Numbered from the stretch's first letter, positions 33,627 to 42,967 are shown. The stretch is DNA of 64,000 nt from CAYRVX01 sp964427875 (GCA_964427875.1 CAYRVX010000022.1:7069-71068), one strand, 5' to 3'. Numbers and translations: made by a program. Notes: a model not told the origin generated them from the letters alone.

Positions 33627-35441
33627 TCACGGCAGCGCGCCGGCGGCGGATTCTCCCGCGGCGTGGATCACCCCGGTGTCACGGTCCACGACGAGCATGG
33701 CGGCGCTGGAGCGGCCGATCGAGCCGATCCTGTGGCCGCGCTGCTCCAGCTCCTTGGCGGCCGCGGCGGCGCGACGCGGCAGCGAGATGATGTTTGCCCG
33801 CTTGATCGTCCTGCCCCGGTCCGGGCTGGGGTTGAAGGAATCCTCCAGGTGCCCCGTGTACAGCCGGCTGTCTCTCAGGGCTTCGCGCGGAAGCTGGCCG
33901 AACTCGGTGTGCCCAAGGAGCAGGGACAACGTTCTCTGGTCCTGTAGATCGCCCCCGGCGACGGAGACCGCGGCGACAGCCCTGCCGTCCTTCAGCACGA
34001 TCGTTGGGGTCAGCGTGATCCGCGGCCGCTTGCCCGGCTGGATACGGTTCGGATGGCCCGGCAGGGCGTTCATGCTCCGCAATCGGTTCCCGTGTGTCAC
34101 CCCGGTGGCCGGATCGACGTGATAGGGCCTGTTGCAGCTCGGCGTGGCGGCCACCACGTTGCCCCACCGGTCCGCCACCACGCACGTGGTCGTGCCCCCG
34201 GGCGAGGGCCCCTTGCGGCGAGGCGGCACGACCGGCTTCATGTTGACCGGGTCCCCGGGGCGTATCTCGCTCGACGGCTTCTTCACGTCGATCAGGCGAC
34301 GCCGCATCGTGGCGTACTCGTCGGACAGCAGCTTCTCCAGCGGCACGTCGGCGAACAGCGGGTCGGCGTAATGGTAGTCGCGGTCGGCGAACGCCAGCTT
34401 CATCGCCTCGACGACCGCGTGGCAGTAGTCCGCCGAGAGGTGCCCCATGCCCTTGAGGTCGAAGCCTTCCAGGAGCCGCAGCGACTCCAGCAGCGCCGGG
34501 CCCTGCGTCCACGGGCCGCATTTGCACACCGTGAAGCCTCGATAGCTGGCCGTCACCGGCCTCTCCACGCGGACCTTGAAAGCCTCGAAGTCCCTCTTCC
34601 GCAGGAAGCCGCCGTTGCGGCGGAAGTACTTCGCCATGTCGGCCGCGACGTCGCCCTTGTAGAAGCGCTCGTGGACCGCCCGGAGTCCGGCCGCCCTGTC
34701 CGGCTCTGCTTTCTGCTCGGCCTCCGCGAGCTTGCGGAAGGTAGCGGCGAGGGCCGGATGCCAGTCCCGCCCGCCCCTGTCGAGCATGCCCATGGCATAC
34801 GCGGCCGCCTGTTTGAAGGACACGGTCCCGCAAAGCTCCAGCAGCTTGACGCAGCCGCCGACGGCCCCGGGGACTGGGGCGTGCTTGATGGAGGCCTGCC
34901 CGGCCGTCCTCAGCGGGTTGTCGTAGAACCATTGGATCGAGTTCGCGTCCCGCGGCGCCCCTCCCACGCCGCAGATGACCTTCACGGCCCGGGCCTTGGC
35001 GTCGTACACGAGGATGGGGCAATCGCCCCCGATGGCGAAGGCCCCGTAGTCGCCGATGCTCAGCGCGAGGATGGCGGCCGCGGCGGCGTCGGCGGCGTTG
35101 CCGCCCTGCTCCAGGACCGCCAGTCCCGCCTCGACGCCGCAGGAGTCGTGGGACGCCACGGCCCCGCCCTTGCCGGACTTGGGGCGCGCCGGCCGCCGGG
35201 CGGGTCTTTTCTCTCCGGATGATCGGGGCATGCGGCTTCTCCCGAGCTGGGCGACCTCGGATTCCGTCGGTGCCCCGTCGCGGTCGGCATCCGCTTCCGG
35301 GAAGCTCTTGAGGGATCGCCCGTACCTCTCACGGGTCTGCGACGTCCGCTCCTCGCCGATACCTGCGGCGGCGATCGACGCCAGTACCACCGCCGCGAGA
35401 ATGCCAAGGCATGCAGCGCTCGGTTGTCCCATCCTGCACAT
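33627..35441 (-). CDS. Gamma-glutamyltransferase family protein with an EF-hand loop
   Basis: 604 residues from ATG 35441 (GAGG 7 bases upstream). Signal peptide to about residue 27. A canonical calcium EF-hand loop at 51-62 (DADRDGAPTESE) follows, then the GGT/Ntn-hydrolase fold. The self-cleavage/nucleophile site appears as GGTTTCVVADRWGN; the second residue of E. coli TTHYSVVDKDGN is kept but His and Tyr are replaced by Thr and Cys. Substrate-loop motifs (GGxPGAVxG-like PVPGAVGG, HGN at the C-terminal half) are recognisable. It probably hydrolyses or transfers gamma-glutamyl groups in the periplasm. It converges with the NeuD-like gene. Confidence 0.85.
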   Translation of the reverse strand: MCRMGQPSAACLGILAAVVLASIAAAGIGEERTSQTRERYGRSLKSFPEADADRDGAPTESEVAQLGRSRMPRSSGEKRPARRPARPKSGKGGAVASHDSCGVEAGLAVLEQGGNAADAAAAAILALSIGDYGAFAIGGDCPILVYDAKARAVKVICGVGGAPRDANSIQWFYDNPLRTAGQASIKHAPVPGAVGGCVKLLELCGTVSFKQAAAYAMGMLDRGGRDWHPALAATFRKLAEAEQKAEPDRAAGLRAVHERFYKGDVAADMAKYFRRNGGFLRKRDFEAFKVRVERPVTASYRGFTVCKCGPWTQGPALLESLRLLEGFDLKGMGHLSADYCHAVVEAMKLAFADRDYHYADPLFADVPLEKLLSDEYATMRRRLIDVKKPSSEIRPGDPVNMKPVVPPRRKGPSPGGTTTCVVADRWGNVVAATPSCNRPYHVDPATGVTHGNRLRSMNALPGHPNRIQPGKRPRITLTPTIVLKDGRAVAAVSVAGGDLQDQRTLSLLLGHTEFGQLPREALRDSRLYTGHLEDSFNPSPDRGRTIKRANIISLPRRAAAAAKELEQRGHRIGSIGRSSAAMLVVDRDTGVIHAAGESAAGALP

Positions 35442-35654
35442 GATGCCACCTCGTGCAAGGCTCTGAAGTCGCAAGAACTGGAGTATTCGAGCGATGTATT
35501 GTATGAATCGCCCTGAGTGCCGCCTACTCGAATCCGAAACTATGTGGCCGGCGACCTCCTCAGGTCAACCCGGCCCTGCGCGGGCGGCGGTGGGAAGAAA
35601 CGCTCAGAGAGGGCCGGCAGGCCGGTGCGGAACACCCGGGAAAAGGAGCACGCG

Positions 35655-38372
35655 ATGGGCGCGGGAACCTTGCTGACTGTCGCGACGGCTGTAGGGCTGG
35701 GCGCGCGACTGACGGCCGTCGGGCAGGCGGCGAGGGGCGCCGCGCTGAAGGACCTGCCGGTCAACCGGTGGGTCCAGTTGGAGGCGAAGGCCGAGGCCGG
35801 CTACACGTACAGCCGGCCCATCTACGTGCCGTCGCGCGGGTGCGTGCTGCACTGGGGGGCGGTGTGCGGCGGCGACTGGCGGCCGTGGATGCGGAATGAC
35901 GTTCGCGCGTTCGACGCGGCCGGCGGGCGGTGGGTCTCGGACTATCCCCCCGCCGCGAAGCTGCCCGGCCTGAAGACGCACAGCAGCTTCGGCAAGGGCG
36001 TCACGTACATGGGAAGCGGGGAGATGCTCGACTGCGGCACGCCCGCGCCGTCGATGATCGCCAACGGCGTCTGCTACGACTCGAAGCGCGGCCAGGTGAT
36101 CTACACGATGAAGGGCCTGATGGCCGCCTACGACCCGAGGAGGCGGAAGTGGCGCGACATGAAGGCCAAGGCGGTCCTGAACGGCCGGGAGTACGCCGGC
36201 GGCCCGGGCGTCTACGGCGTCGGGACGTGCTACGACCCCGTCAACGACGAGATCGTCATGTTTCCCCACTGGGGCGGGCGGAACACCGACCTGCGCGACG
36301 CCACCGGACAGATGAGCGCCCACTGCGGCACGTTCGTCTACCGCTTCACGGACAACGCCTGGCGGCGGGCCGGCGAGACGTTCGGCAGCGAGGCGATCCG
36401 CAATGCCCGCAGGGAGGTCGTCGCGACGATGGGCAGGTGGAGCCGGCGGCTCGACGAGGCCTGGAAGCTGCGGCGCCGCGCCGAGGCGGCCAAGGAGCAA
36501 GAGCTTCTCAAGGAGCTGGCCCGCTTGTCGCCCGGCCGGCAGGGCGAGCTCCCGCCGCGGGCGGGCGCGAGCCGGATGGAGTCGGTCCTGAGGCTCGGCT
36601 CGGCGGCGCTGCGCGGGCTCGAAGCCAGGCTGAACGGCCCGCTTCGCGTTGAGCCGCCGCCGCGCTGCGGCACGCCGCTGATCTACGACCCGAGGAACCG
36701 GGTCATCGTGATGTTCGGCGGGCACGACGGGCTGGTCCGCACCGACCTGGGCCCTGCCGGCCACCCGGGGGCCCTCAGCGACACGTGGCTCTACGACGTG
36801 ACCGCCAGGCAGTGGCGCGAGCTTGCCTGCAAACGCCGGCCGACCGCGACGCTCTGGCCCAAGATGGTCTACGATCCGGCAAGCGGGAAGGTCCTGCTGG
36901 TCACCCTCCACCGCGCGCGGGACCGCAAGGAGAAGCCCCGCGTCGTCATCTGGGGCCTGGACGTCGCCGCCGCCGAATGGAGCAGGCTGCGCGAGGAGCC
37001 CTGGCCGTGGGAGATCGTCCGCTCCCACGGCACGGGCGGGGCCGGCGTCGTCTACGAAGTGGCCCTCGACGAGAAGGCCCGCTGCCTGCTGCTCACGCAG
37101 AACGTGATGGAGAACCGAGCGCCGCGGGAGCAGGTCTTCGCCTTCCGCCTGGACGTCGGCCGGATGAAGCCGGCGCCCGCGCCGCAGTGGATTGCCCCGC
37201 CGCCGGTCCGGCCGATCGAGATCCCGCCGGACGATCCGGCCTGGCTCGCGAAGCTCAAATCGCTGCCGGCCAACAGGTGGGTCCACGCGCACCCGCCGCG
37301 TGAGGCGGCGGATCGCGGCTGGGGCATGGCCGCGTGCGACCCCGTCCGCGGGTGGATGGTCTACTTCGGCGGCGGGCACGCCACGTACCAGGTGAACAAC
37401 GTGGCCGTCTACGTCGTCGGCGCTAACCGCTGGGTGACGACGGCCGGCGACCACAACGACTGGGTCCCGCCGGTCGGTTGGGGCGGCGTGGCGATGGGCT
37501 TCCGCGGCGGGCGGCACGCCCACCACCAGCGGAACGAGTACGTCGCGATCGACGGGCGGATGTTCTGGTCGATGGGCACGGGCAGCCGGCGATGGCGCGC
37601 CGAGGAGGAGAAGCGCCCCGGCCCCCGTTACGCGTGGTTCCACGACGTCGACCGCGGCGGCGTCTGGCGGCAGGTGGAGATCGGCAAGGTGGACGTGGGC
37701 GAGAAGGTCCCGGGCACGTACGGCCGCTCCTGCGTGGTCCATCCGGACGGGCGGGTGTTCGGCTTCGGCGGGGCGCTGGAGCCGTACGACGGGCGGTTCT
37801 TCGCCGGCGAGAGCTACTTCTCCGTGTACGACGTCTACGCCAACACGCTGTCGATCCGGAAGGTCCCGCCGCCGCAGCCGGGCATCACCTACGAGTGCCG
37901 CCCGTTCTGCACGCTGCCGGACCGCGATCAAATCTTCTTCTACGAATGCGTAGCGAGGAAGGGCAAGATCGAGCGCCAGGGAACGTGGGTCTACGACATA
38001 AAGGCCAACCGGTTCACGAACCTCCGGGCGAAGCGCCACCCGCCGGACGAGCCGGGCACGGTGGAGTATCTCGATGGGCAGGGCGCGGTCTTCGCGGCCA
38101 TCGGGCGCGACCAGCAGTGGGTGTACTCCTTCCGGCACAACACGTGGGCGCCGCTGCCGCTTGAGGCCGACGGGCGTTTCGCCTTCGACCCGGTCTACAC
38201 GCAGCTCGTCTACGTGGCCAAGTACGGCGTGCTGGTCAGCGTCGGCGCGGCCAGCCGCGGCACCGCCGTCATGCGCCCGGACGTCAGCGCGGTGAAGTGG
38301 GACCCGCGGCCGGAGCGGCCCAAGGCGCCCTCGCCCCTGGGGGAACTGGGCGAGCACACACGAAAGAGGTAA
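35655..38372 (+). CDS. Secreted kelch-type propeller protein
   Basis: 905 residues. AAAAGGAG lies 6 bases before the ATG. An N-terminal hydrophobic stretch (TLLTVATAVGLGARLTAVG) is a signal peptide. Kelch-like strands recur throughout (PIYVPSRGCVLHWGAV, YDPRNRVIVMFGGHDG, TWLYDVTARQWRELAC, MVYFGGGHATYQVNNVAVY), giving two propellers, about residues 35-490 and 530-880, joined by a linker. No copper/galactose-oxidase ligands are evident. The role is probably binding of a glycan or protein outside the cell. The gene sits between a divergent gamma-glutamyltransferase and a toxin-antitoxin remnant. Confidence 0.8.
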   Translation: MGAGTLLTVATAVGLGARLTAVGQAARGAALKDLPVNRWVQLEAKAEAGYTYSRPIYVPSRGCVLHWGAVCGGDWRPWMRNDVRAFDAAGGRWVSDYPPAAKLPGLKTHSSFGKGVTYMGSGEMLDCGTPAPSMIANGVCYDSKRGQVIYTMKGLMAAYDPRRRKWRDMKAKAVLNGREYAGGPGVYGVGTCYDPVNDEIVMFPHWGGRNTDLRDATGQMSAHCGTFVYRFTDNAWRRAGETFGSEAIRNARREVVATMGRWSRRLDEAWKLRRRAEAAKEQELLKELARLSPGRQGELPPRAGASRMESVLRLGSAALRGLEARLNGPLRVEPPPRCGTPLIYDPRNRVIVMFGGHDGLVRTDLGPAGHPGALSDTWLYDVTARQWRELACKRRPTATLWPKMVYDPASGKVLLVTLHRARDRKEKPRVVIWGLDVAAAEWSRLREEPWPWEIVRSHGTGGAGVVYEVALDEKARCLLLTQNVMENRAPREQVFAFRLDVGRMKPAPAPQWIAPPPVRPIEIPPDDPAWLAKLKSLPANRWVHAHPPREAADRGWGMAACDPVRGWMVYFGGGHATYQVNNVAVYVVGANRWVTTAGDHNDWVPPVGWGGVAMGFRGGRHAHHQRNEYVAIDGRMFWSMGTGSRRWRAEEEKRPGPRYAWFHDVDRGGVWRQVEIGKVDVGEKVPGTYGRSCVVHPDGRVFGFGGALEPYDGRFFAGESYFSVYDVYANTLSIRKVPPPQPGITYECRPFCTLPDRDQIFFYECVARKGKIERQGTWVYDIKANRFTNLRAKRHPPDEPGTVEYLDGQGAVFAAIGRDQQWVYSFRHNTWAPLPLEADGRFAFDPVYTQLVYVAKYGVLVSVGAASRGTAVMRPDVSAVKWDPRPERPKAPSPLGELGEHTRKR

Positions 38373-38405
38373 GGCCGCCGGCCCTGTCGCGCGCGGAAGC
38401 ACCCT

Positions 38406-38433
38406 TTGCCAGCGGGGACCGGGCGGATATAAT
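38406..38433 (+). promoter_or_regulatory. Promoter of the antitoxin gene
   Basis: TTGCCA (38406-38411) and a consensus TATAAT (38428-38433) are 16 bases apart, 25 bases before the antitoxin ATG. AAGGG lies 8 bases before that ATG. Confidence 0.6.
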
Positions 38434-38457
38434 CCGGGATAGAGAAGGGTCAGCGCG

Positions 38458-38697
38458 ATGAAGGCCAGAGCTGAAGATGTCTTGAAAGAAGCGCTCGCGA
38501 TGTCGTCGGCGGAGCGCGCCGCCCTGGCGGCCAGGCTCATCTCCTCGCTGGATCCCCAGCCCGACGAAGACGTGGATGCCCTCTGGCAGGCCGAGACCAC
38601 TCGGCGACTGCGCGAGGTGCGCGACGGGGGGGTGGAGCTGGAGTCCTGGGAGACCGTCCGCGATCGACTCAAGAGGGACGTTGATGCTTCCGGCTGA
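38458..38697 (+). CDS. Addiction-module antitoxin of the short unstable type
   Basis: 79 residues. The opening KAEDVLKEALAMSSAERAALAARLISSL is the signature of the putative addiction module component family (PF09720/TIGR02574-type), helical and acidic in the C-terminal half. These antitoxins pair with RelE/ParE toxins encoded just downstream. Here the toxin frame begins 14 bases before this gene's stop but is cut short, so the antitoxin is orphaned. Its own consensus promoter is intact. Confidence 0.8.
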   Translation: MKARAEDVLKEALAMSSAERAALAARLISSLDPQPDEDVDALWQAETTRRLREVRDGGVELESWETVRDRLKRDVDASG

Positions 38698-38803
38698 GAT
38701 CCACCCGGAAGCAACGCGCGAGCTGGAGGAGAGCTTCCACTGGTACGACGACCAGACCCCGGGACTCGCGCTCCTGGGGTCGGCGGCTTCAGCGTCGGAC
38801 TGA
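38684..38803 (+). pseudogene. Truncated ParE/RelE-type toxin
   Basis: Thirty-nine codons: MLPAEIHPEATRELEESFHW then YDDQTPGLAL, the exact opening of ParE-family toxins that normally run to about 95-100 residues. The frame then loses similarity (LGSAASASD) and stops. It overlaps the antitoxin by 14 bases. The core of the toxin fold is missing, so it is non-functional. Confidence 0.7.
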
Positions 38804-38815
38804 TCGGCCGGACGC

Positions 38816-41233
38816 CTACCGGGGCGCTGCGGGGAGCTTGGTGAGGGCTTCGAGGACCTCGACGCGGACGCGGTCGGCGAGGCCGCGGTCCTTCGGGCGG
38901 GTCCAGTGGATCTGCCCGGGGTCGGTCATGCAGGCGGTGACGCGCTCGGCGGCGGTGGCCAGTTGCTTCCGCGCGGGCCCCAGGCGCGGGTCGGCGGGGT
39001 CCTTCTCGGCCAGGGCGGCCGCTCGGTCGCGGAGCATCCGCAGGTACTCGTAGTCCTGCACGCCCTCGCGGACGGCCTCCATGTGCTTGCCCCGCGTGAC
39101 GGTGGTCTCGTCGAGGAACAGCGGCGTGTACGCCCCGCGGACGGAGAGGTACTCGTTCCAACTGCTGGCCCCGTTGGAGTCGCCGAAGGCCCAGAAGCCC
39201 GAGCCCTTCGCGGCGTGCTTCCAGCAGAACCAGTGCTGCATTCGATGGTAGCTGTAGGGGTCCAGCAGCTTCCCGGGCCCGCTGCACGAGTAGAACCACA
39301 GCTCCCTGCCGGCGCGGCGGTGGGCGGCGTAGAAGTCCGCGAAGCGCCGGCCACCGCCGATCCACATCGGCAGGTTCGGGCAGAGCACGTCGCAGACGGC
39401 GAACAGCTCGGGCGTCGCCTTCCACGGCTCGCGCCAGGTGGGGTCCTCCCAGATCACCACCTGCGGGGCGGCCGCGCGAATGACACGGGCGTACTCGATG
39501 ATGACGCGGTCCTGTTCGGCGCCGTGCGGCTCGTCCACCAGCAGCAGGCCCAACTGCTCCGGCCGGGCGCCGAGGGCCTTGACCCGGCGGACCCACCAGG
39601 TGATCCACTCGGTGAGGGCCCTGCGGAACGGCGGCGTGGCTACGGGGAATCCCGCGAAGCGATCGCCGACCGACGCGAAGACGAGGTAGTTCCGCGCGTC
39701 GGGCCAGCGGGCCAGCCACGTGCGAAAGCTCGCGTCGTCGGGCGGGGCGGTCATCCTGCCGGTCTTGTCGAATCGGCCGGTGGGCATCACCGACGACCGG
39801 GCCCAGGGCGAGTCGACGTAGTGCTCGCGGAGCACGCGGATGAGCGCTGAGCGATTGGCCGGCGTGACGTTGTAGGCGTCGCAGTCGGTGTAGTCCCAGC
39901 CGCAGAGGTGCAGCGTCGGCCGGGCCGGGAACGTCAGCGCGTACACCTTCAGCCGGATGGGGACCTGCGTCGAGCCGGGGGAGATCCGCAGGCTGCCGCG
40001 ATAGTCGCCCGCGGCGAGGTCCTTCGAGTGAAACGTGAGCCACACCTGCCGCGTCATGCCGGGCGGGATCTCCAGCAACCAGCCCTCCCGGCTGCGTCGG
40101 GCGTCGGGCATGGCCGCCGCCACCGGCACGCCGGACTTCGTGTCGGTGAAGGGCACTTCCTGCACGGTGACGCAGCTCGGCGCCGCGCCCCCGGGCAGGC
40201 CGGCGAAGCTCAATCGCAGGCGGGCCGTCTCAGGCGAGACGTTCGAGACGTTCACCGCCGCGCCGCGGTACTCGTTTCGCATCATGGCCACGTCCACGCG
40301 CGCCGGCGACTTCCGCGGCGGCTCGGTGGGGCTGAGCATGTCCCAGCGGTCCTTCTGCCAGACCGCCAGCGGCCCGGCGCGGTCCGCTCGCCAGAGCTCC
40401 GCCTGGGCGGCGAAGATGCGGCGGTGCAGATCGTTCAGCGGCAGGACGGTTCGGAAGCCCTCGTCCGCGGGGACCTCGAGCGAGGCGACCTGCCTCTCGA
40501 CGTCGGCGAGTTGCGATGCGAGCCTCTTGCGGGCCGCCGGGGGCACGTTGGCGGCCTTGAGCTGCTCGCGCACGGCCGCTGCGTCCGCGCGGAGCCTTCG
40601 CCGCACGCCCCGGGTCACCTGCATGCGCCGAAGAAGCTGCGGAAGGCTCTCGACCTTCTCGCCGCCGGGCGGACGGCCAAGCAGCGCGTCGGGGCCGCGG
40701 TGGACCTCGATCTCGTCACAGAAGACGTACGGCCCGCCCGGGACGATCGCGAACGTGACGAAGCGACCGCGAGTGGCGAGCCGGGCGGTCTGGAAACGGT
40801 GCACGGCATAGCCGCCCGGCGGGGCGCGGCCCTCGGCGGCGCTGAGCTCGACGAGGTCGCCCAGGAAGTGATGCGTCTTTCCGTCGTCGCTGACGAGCAG
40901 CAGGATCGCCATCGGCCAGGTCACCCCCGCCTTGCCCGCGGCCATGTTCAGCGACACGCCGCCGATCGGCTCGACCGCCCCGAGGTCGATGGCAACGGTG
41001 ACGGCCGGGGCGCTCGTCCAGCCCACCGTCGTCTTCTGCGTCCAGAAGTAGCCCTTGGTGTAGACGCCGTCGGTGAGCTGCGTCCGGTCGCCGCTGTCGG
41101 TGCAGTGTCGGTAGCTGGGCCCAGGCGAGAGGCGGTAGCTCTTGTGCAGCGCCACGTTGCCCTGGGCGCCGGTCACCGAAGTCGGCGCAAGCGCCGCCGC
41201 GCAGCAAAGCGCCGCCGTCAGCACGCGGGTCAT
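38816..41233 (-). CDS. Secreted DUF4091 protein with N-terminal discoidin-like domain
   Basis: 805 residues. Signal peptide to about residue 22. An F5/8C-like sandwich follows at 25-180 (VTVAIDLGAVEPIGGVSLNM, RGRFVTFAIVPGG), then a helical linker (about 200-270). A strand region and a TIM-barrel-like part follow (about 420-700; LGLLLVDEPHGAEQ with an acidic pair at the strand end). The DUF4091 tail is EGVQDYEYLRMLRDR. It belongs to the same broad group as the two GH123-like paralogues in this window but has a different N-terminus. It is probably a glycoside hydrolase acting outside the cell. Its ATG overlaps the stop codon of the upstream TPP decarboxylase gene (ATGA at 41230-41233). Confidence 0.8.
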   Translation of the reverse strand: MTRVLTAALCCAAALAPTSVTGAQGNVALHKSYRLSPGPSYRHCTDSGDRTQLTDGVYTKGYFWTQKTTVGWTSAPAVTVAIDLGAVEPIGGVSLNMAAGKAGVTWPMAILLLVSDDGKTHHFLGDLVELSAAEGRAPPGGYAVHRFQTARLATRGRFVTFAIVPGGPYVFCDEIEVHRGPDALLGRPPGGEKVESLPQLLRRMQVTRGVRRRLRADAAAVREQLKAANVPPAARKRLASQLADVERQVASLEVPADEGFRTVLPLNDLHRRIFAAQAELWRADRAGPLAVWQKDRWDMLSPTEPPRKSPARVDVAMMRNEYRGAAVNVSNVSPETARLRLSFAGLPGGAAPSCVTVQEVPFTDTKSGVPVAAAMPDARRSREGWLLEIPPGMTRQVWLTFHSKDLAAGDYRGSLRISPGSTQVPIRLKVYALTFPARPTLHLCGWDYTDCDAYNVTPANRSALIRVLREHYVDSPWARSSVMPTGRFDKTGRMTAPPDDASFRTWLARWPDARNYLVFASVGDRFAGFPVATPPFRRALTEWITWWVRRVKALGARPEQLGLLLVDEPHGAEQDRVIIEYARVIRAAAPQVVIWEDPTWREPWKATPELFAVCDVLCPNLPMWIGGGRRFADFYAAHRRAGRELWFYSCSGPGKLLDPYSYHRMQHWFCWKHAAKGSGFWAFGDSNGASSWNEYLSVRGAYTPLFLDETTVTRGKHMEAVREGVQDYEYLRMLRDRAAALAEKDPADPRLGPARKQLATAAERVTACMTDPGQIHWTRPKDRGLADRVRVEVLEALTKLPAAPR

Positions 41234-42897
41234 CGCTGGGCTCCTTTCATCGTCGGCCTGCCGCCGGCGCGCCGCGCCAGGCGCTTGCCGAGGCGCTCCA
41301 GCGCGTGCGAACGGTCGTACGGGTCGAGGTGAACGTTGATGATGGAGAAGCTCTTGGTGTTCTGGCGGGCCTTCGCGAGCGCCTCCTCCAGTTCGCCCTC
41401 GGTCCTCACCTCGCAGCCCCAGCCGCGGCGGAGGACCTGCGGCCAGTGGTGATACGCCCAGTCGTGCAGGTCGTTGAACGGCCCGTCCTTGATGAACCGC
41501 TCGGTGGTGTAGCCCTTGTTGTTCAGCACGAAGACGATCGGGTTGAGGCCGAAGCGCGCCGCGGTGGACAGCTCCTGGCCGGTCATCTGAAACGCCCCGT
41601 CGCCGACGAAGACGAGGGGCCTGAGGCGGCGGTTCCGGATCTGCGCCCCGACGGCGGCCGGGACGGCGAAACCCATCGACGTGTAATACGCCGGGCTGAG
41701 GAACTCGGTGCGGCGATGGATGGTCAGGTCGGCGGCGCCGAAGAGGCTGTCGCCGATGTCGGAGATCACGACGAAGTCGTCCTCGAGGAATTCGTCCATC
41801 CGCCCGAAGAAGCGCCGGACCGTGATCGCGCGCCGCTTCTGCGGGCGGAAGGGCTTTCGCTCGCGCCGCGCCGCGAGGGGCATCCTGCGGCGCCGGCCGA
41901 CCGGCCCGGCCGTCAGGCGCCGGATGAAGTCCCCCAGCGATATGCCCTCAAAGTGATGCCGCTTGATCGTGATGCGCTCGGACGTGGCGCTGATGGTCCG
42001 CGAGACGTCGAGATTGGCCGTGTAGATGCCGAGGTTGATGTCCGTCATGAAGGCCCCGAGGATCAGCACGCAGTCGGCGCCCTCGACGGTCCGTCGGACG
42101 TCCTCCCGGCCCATTGCCCCTTCGTAGATGCCCAGGTAGTGGTCGTGTCGCTCGGAGACGACGCTCTTGCCCAGCAGCGTCGCCGCCACGGGATAGCCCG
42201 TCCGCTCGACTAGCCGCAGCAGCGCATTCTGGAGGCCGAAGCGGTGGATCTCGACCCCGGCGAGGATGACGGGCCTTTTTGCGGCCCGCATCATGGCCGC
42301 GGCCTCCTCGACGGCCTCGCGGAGCGTCTGGCGGTCCTTCTCCGGCGGCTGTGCGGCTGCGCGCGCGGGCTTCCGGCAGGGCTGGTCGCACATGTCGCTG
42401 GGCAATTCGAGATACACCGGTCGCTTCTGGCGCATGCAGGCCGCGATGACCTCGTCGATCTGCCCCGGCGCGCGGGCGGCGTCCTCCAGGGCGGCCGAGG
42501 CAACGGTCACCTGCTCGAAGATCCGCCGTTGCGTGGTGAAGTCCCGCACGCGGTGGTGCAGCAGGCTGAGGCGCAGGCGCTGGCGCAGGGCCGGGGCGCC
42601 GCTGATCACGATCAGCGGGGACTTCTCGGCGTAGGCGCCGGCGACCGCGTTGACGGTGTTCAGGCCGCCGACGCAGTAGGTCACGCACACGGCCCCCAGG
42701 CCGTTCACGCGGGCGTAGGCGTCGGCGGCGAAGCTCGCCCCGGCCTCGGTGCACGTGCCGACCACCTCCAACGGGCTTCTCACCAGCAGATCGTAGAACT
42801 CCAGAACGTAATCGCCGGGAACGCCAAAGACGTGCTTGAGGCCGCTGTCCTGAAGGCGCCGAACCAGATACCTCCCGACCGTCATCGCTTTCGCCAT
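41230..42897 (-). CDS. Thiamine-pyrophosphate-dependent decarboxylase (pyruvate/indolepyruvate decarboxylase-like)
   Basis: 555 residues, cytoplasmic. PYR domain 1-175 with the catalytic glutamate in TEAGASFAADAYARVNG; central domain about 200-330; PP domain from about 375 with the thiamine motif VGDGAFQMTG...VFVLNNKGYTTE (GDG to NN). The overall order and VGRYLVRRLQDSGLKHVFGVPGDY opening match the pyruvate/indolepyruvate/phenylpyruvate decarboxylase group. ATG at 42897 has GAGGG upstream; the frame extends further but without a site. It shares an ATGA overlap with a secreted DUF4091 protein, an unexpected pairing of a cytoplasmic 2-oxo-acid enzyme and a secreted glycan protein. It might handle a 2-oxo acid from uronate breakdown. 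Confidence 0.85.
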   Translation of the reverse strand: MAKAMTVGRYLVRRLQDSGLKHVFGVPGDYVLEFYDLLVRSPLEVVGTCTEAGASFAADAYARVNGLGAVCVTYCVGGLNTVNAVAGAYAEKSPLIVISGAPALRQRLRLSLLHHRVRDFTTQRRIFEQVTVASAALEDAARAPGQIDEVIAACMRQKRPVYLELPSDMCDQPCRKPARAAAQPPEKDRQTLREAVEEAAAMMRAAKRPVILAGVEIHRFGLQNALLRLVERTGYPVAATLLGKSVVSERHDHYLGIYEGAMGREDVRRTVEGADCVLILGAFMTDINLGIYTANLDVSRTISATSERITIKRHHFEGISLGDFIRRLTAGPVGRRRRMPLAARRERKPFRPQKRRAITVRRFFGRMDEFLEDDFVVISDIGDSLFGAADLTIHRRTEFLSPAYYTSMGFAVPAAVGAQIRNRRLRPLVFVGDGAFQMTGQELSTAARFGLNPIVFVLNNKGYTTERFIKDGPFNDLHDWAYHHWPQVLRRGWGCEVRTEGELEEALAKARQNTKSFSIINVHLDPYDRSHALERLGKRLARRAGGRPTMKGAQR

Positions 42898-42930
42898 GTT
42901 CGATCCCTCATCACGTTGTGCGCCGGGTGC

Positions 42931-42967
42931 CATGCCCTCGTCCCGCCGTAGGCGGGAGGTGGGCATG
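42931..42967. repeat. Perfect nested palindrome in a divergent intergenic region
   Basis: CATGCCC...GGGCATG (outer arms 42931-42937 and 42961-42967) encloses TCCCGCC/GGCGGGA (42941-42947 and 42951-42957) with a GTA loop. It lies between the divergent TPP decarboxylase and Gfo/Idh genes, 34 bases from the former. It resembles the other dispersed palindromes in this window; it could instead act on transcription of either gene. Confidence 0.65.

Noticed and set aside
35604..40043. 1479-codon minus-strand open frame
   Set aside because: Spans the kelch gene and the antitoxin in antisense and shadows the DUF4091 gene in another frame; rich in Arg/Pro/Ala without motifs.
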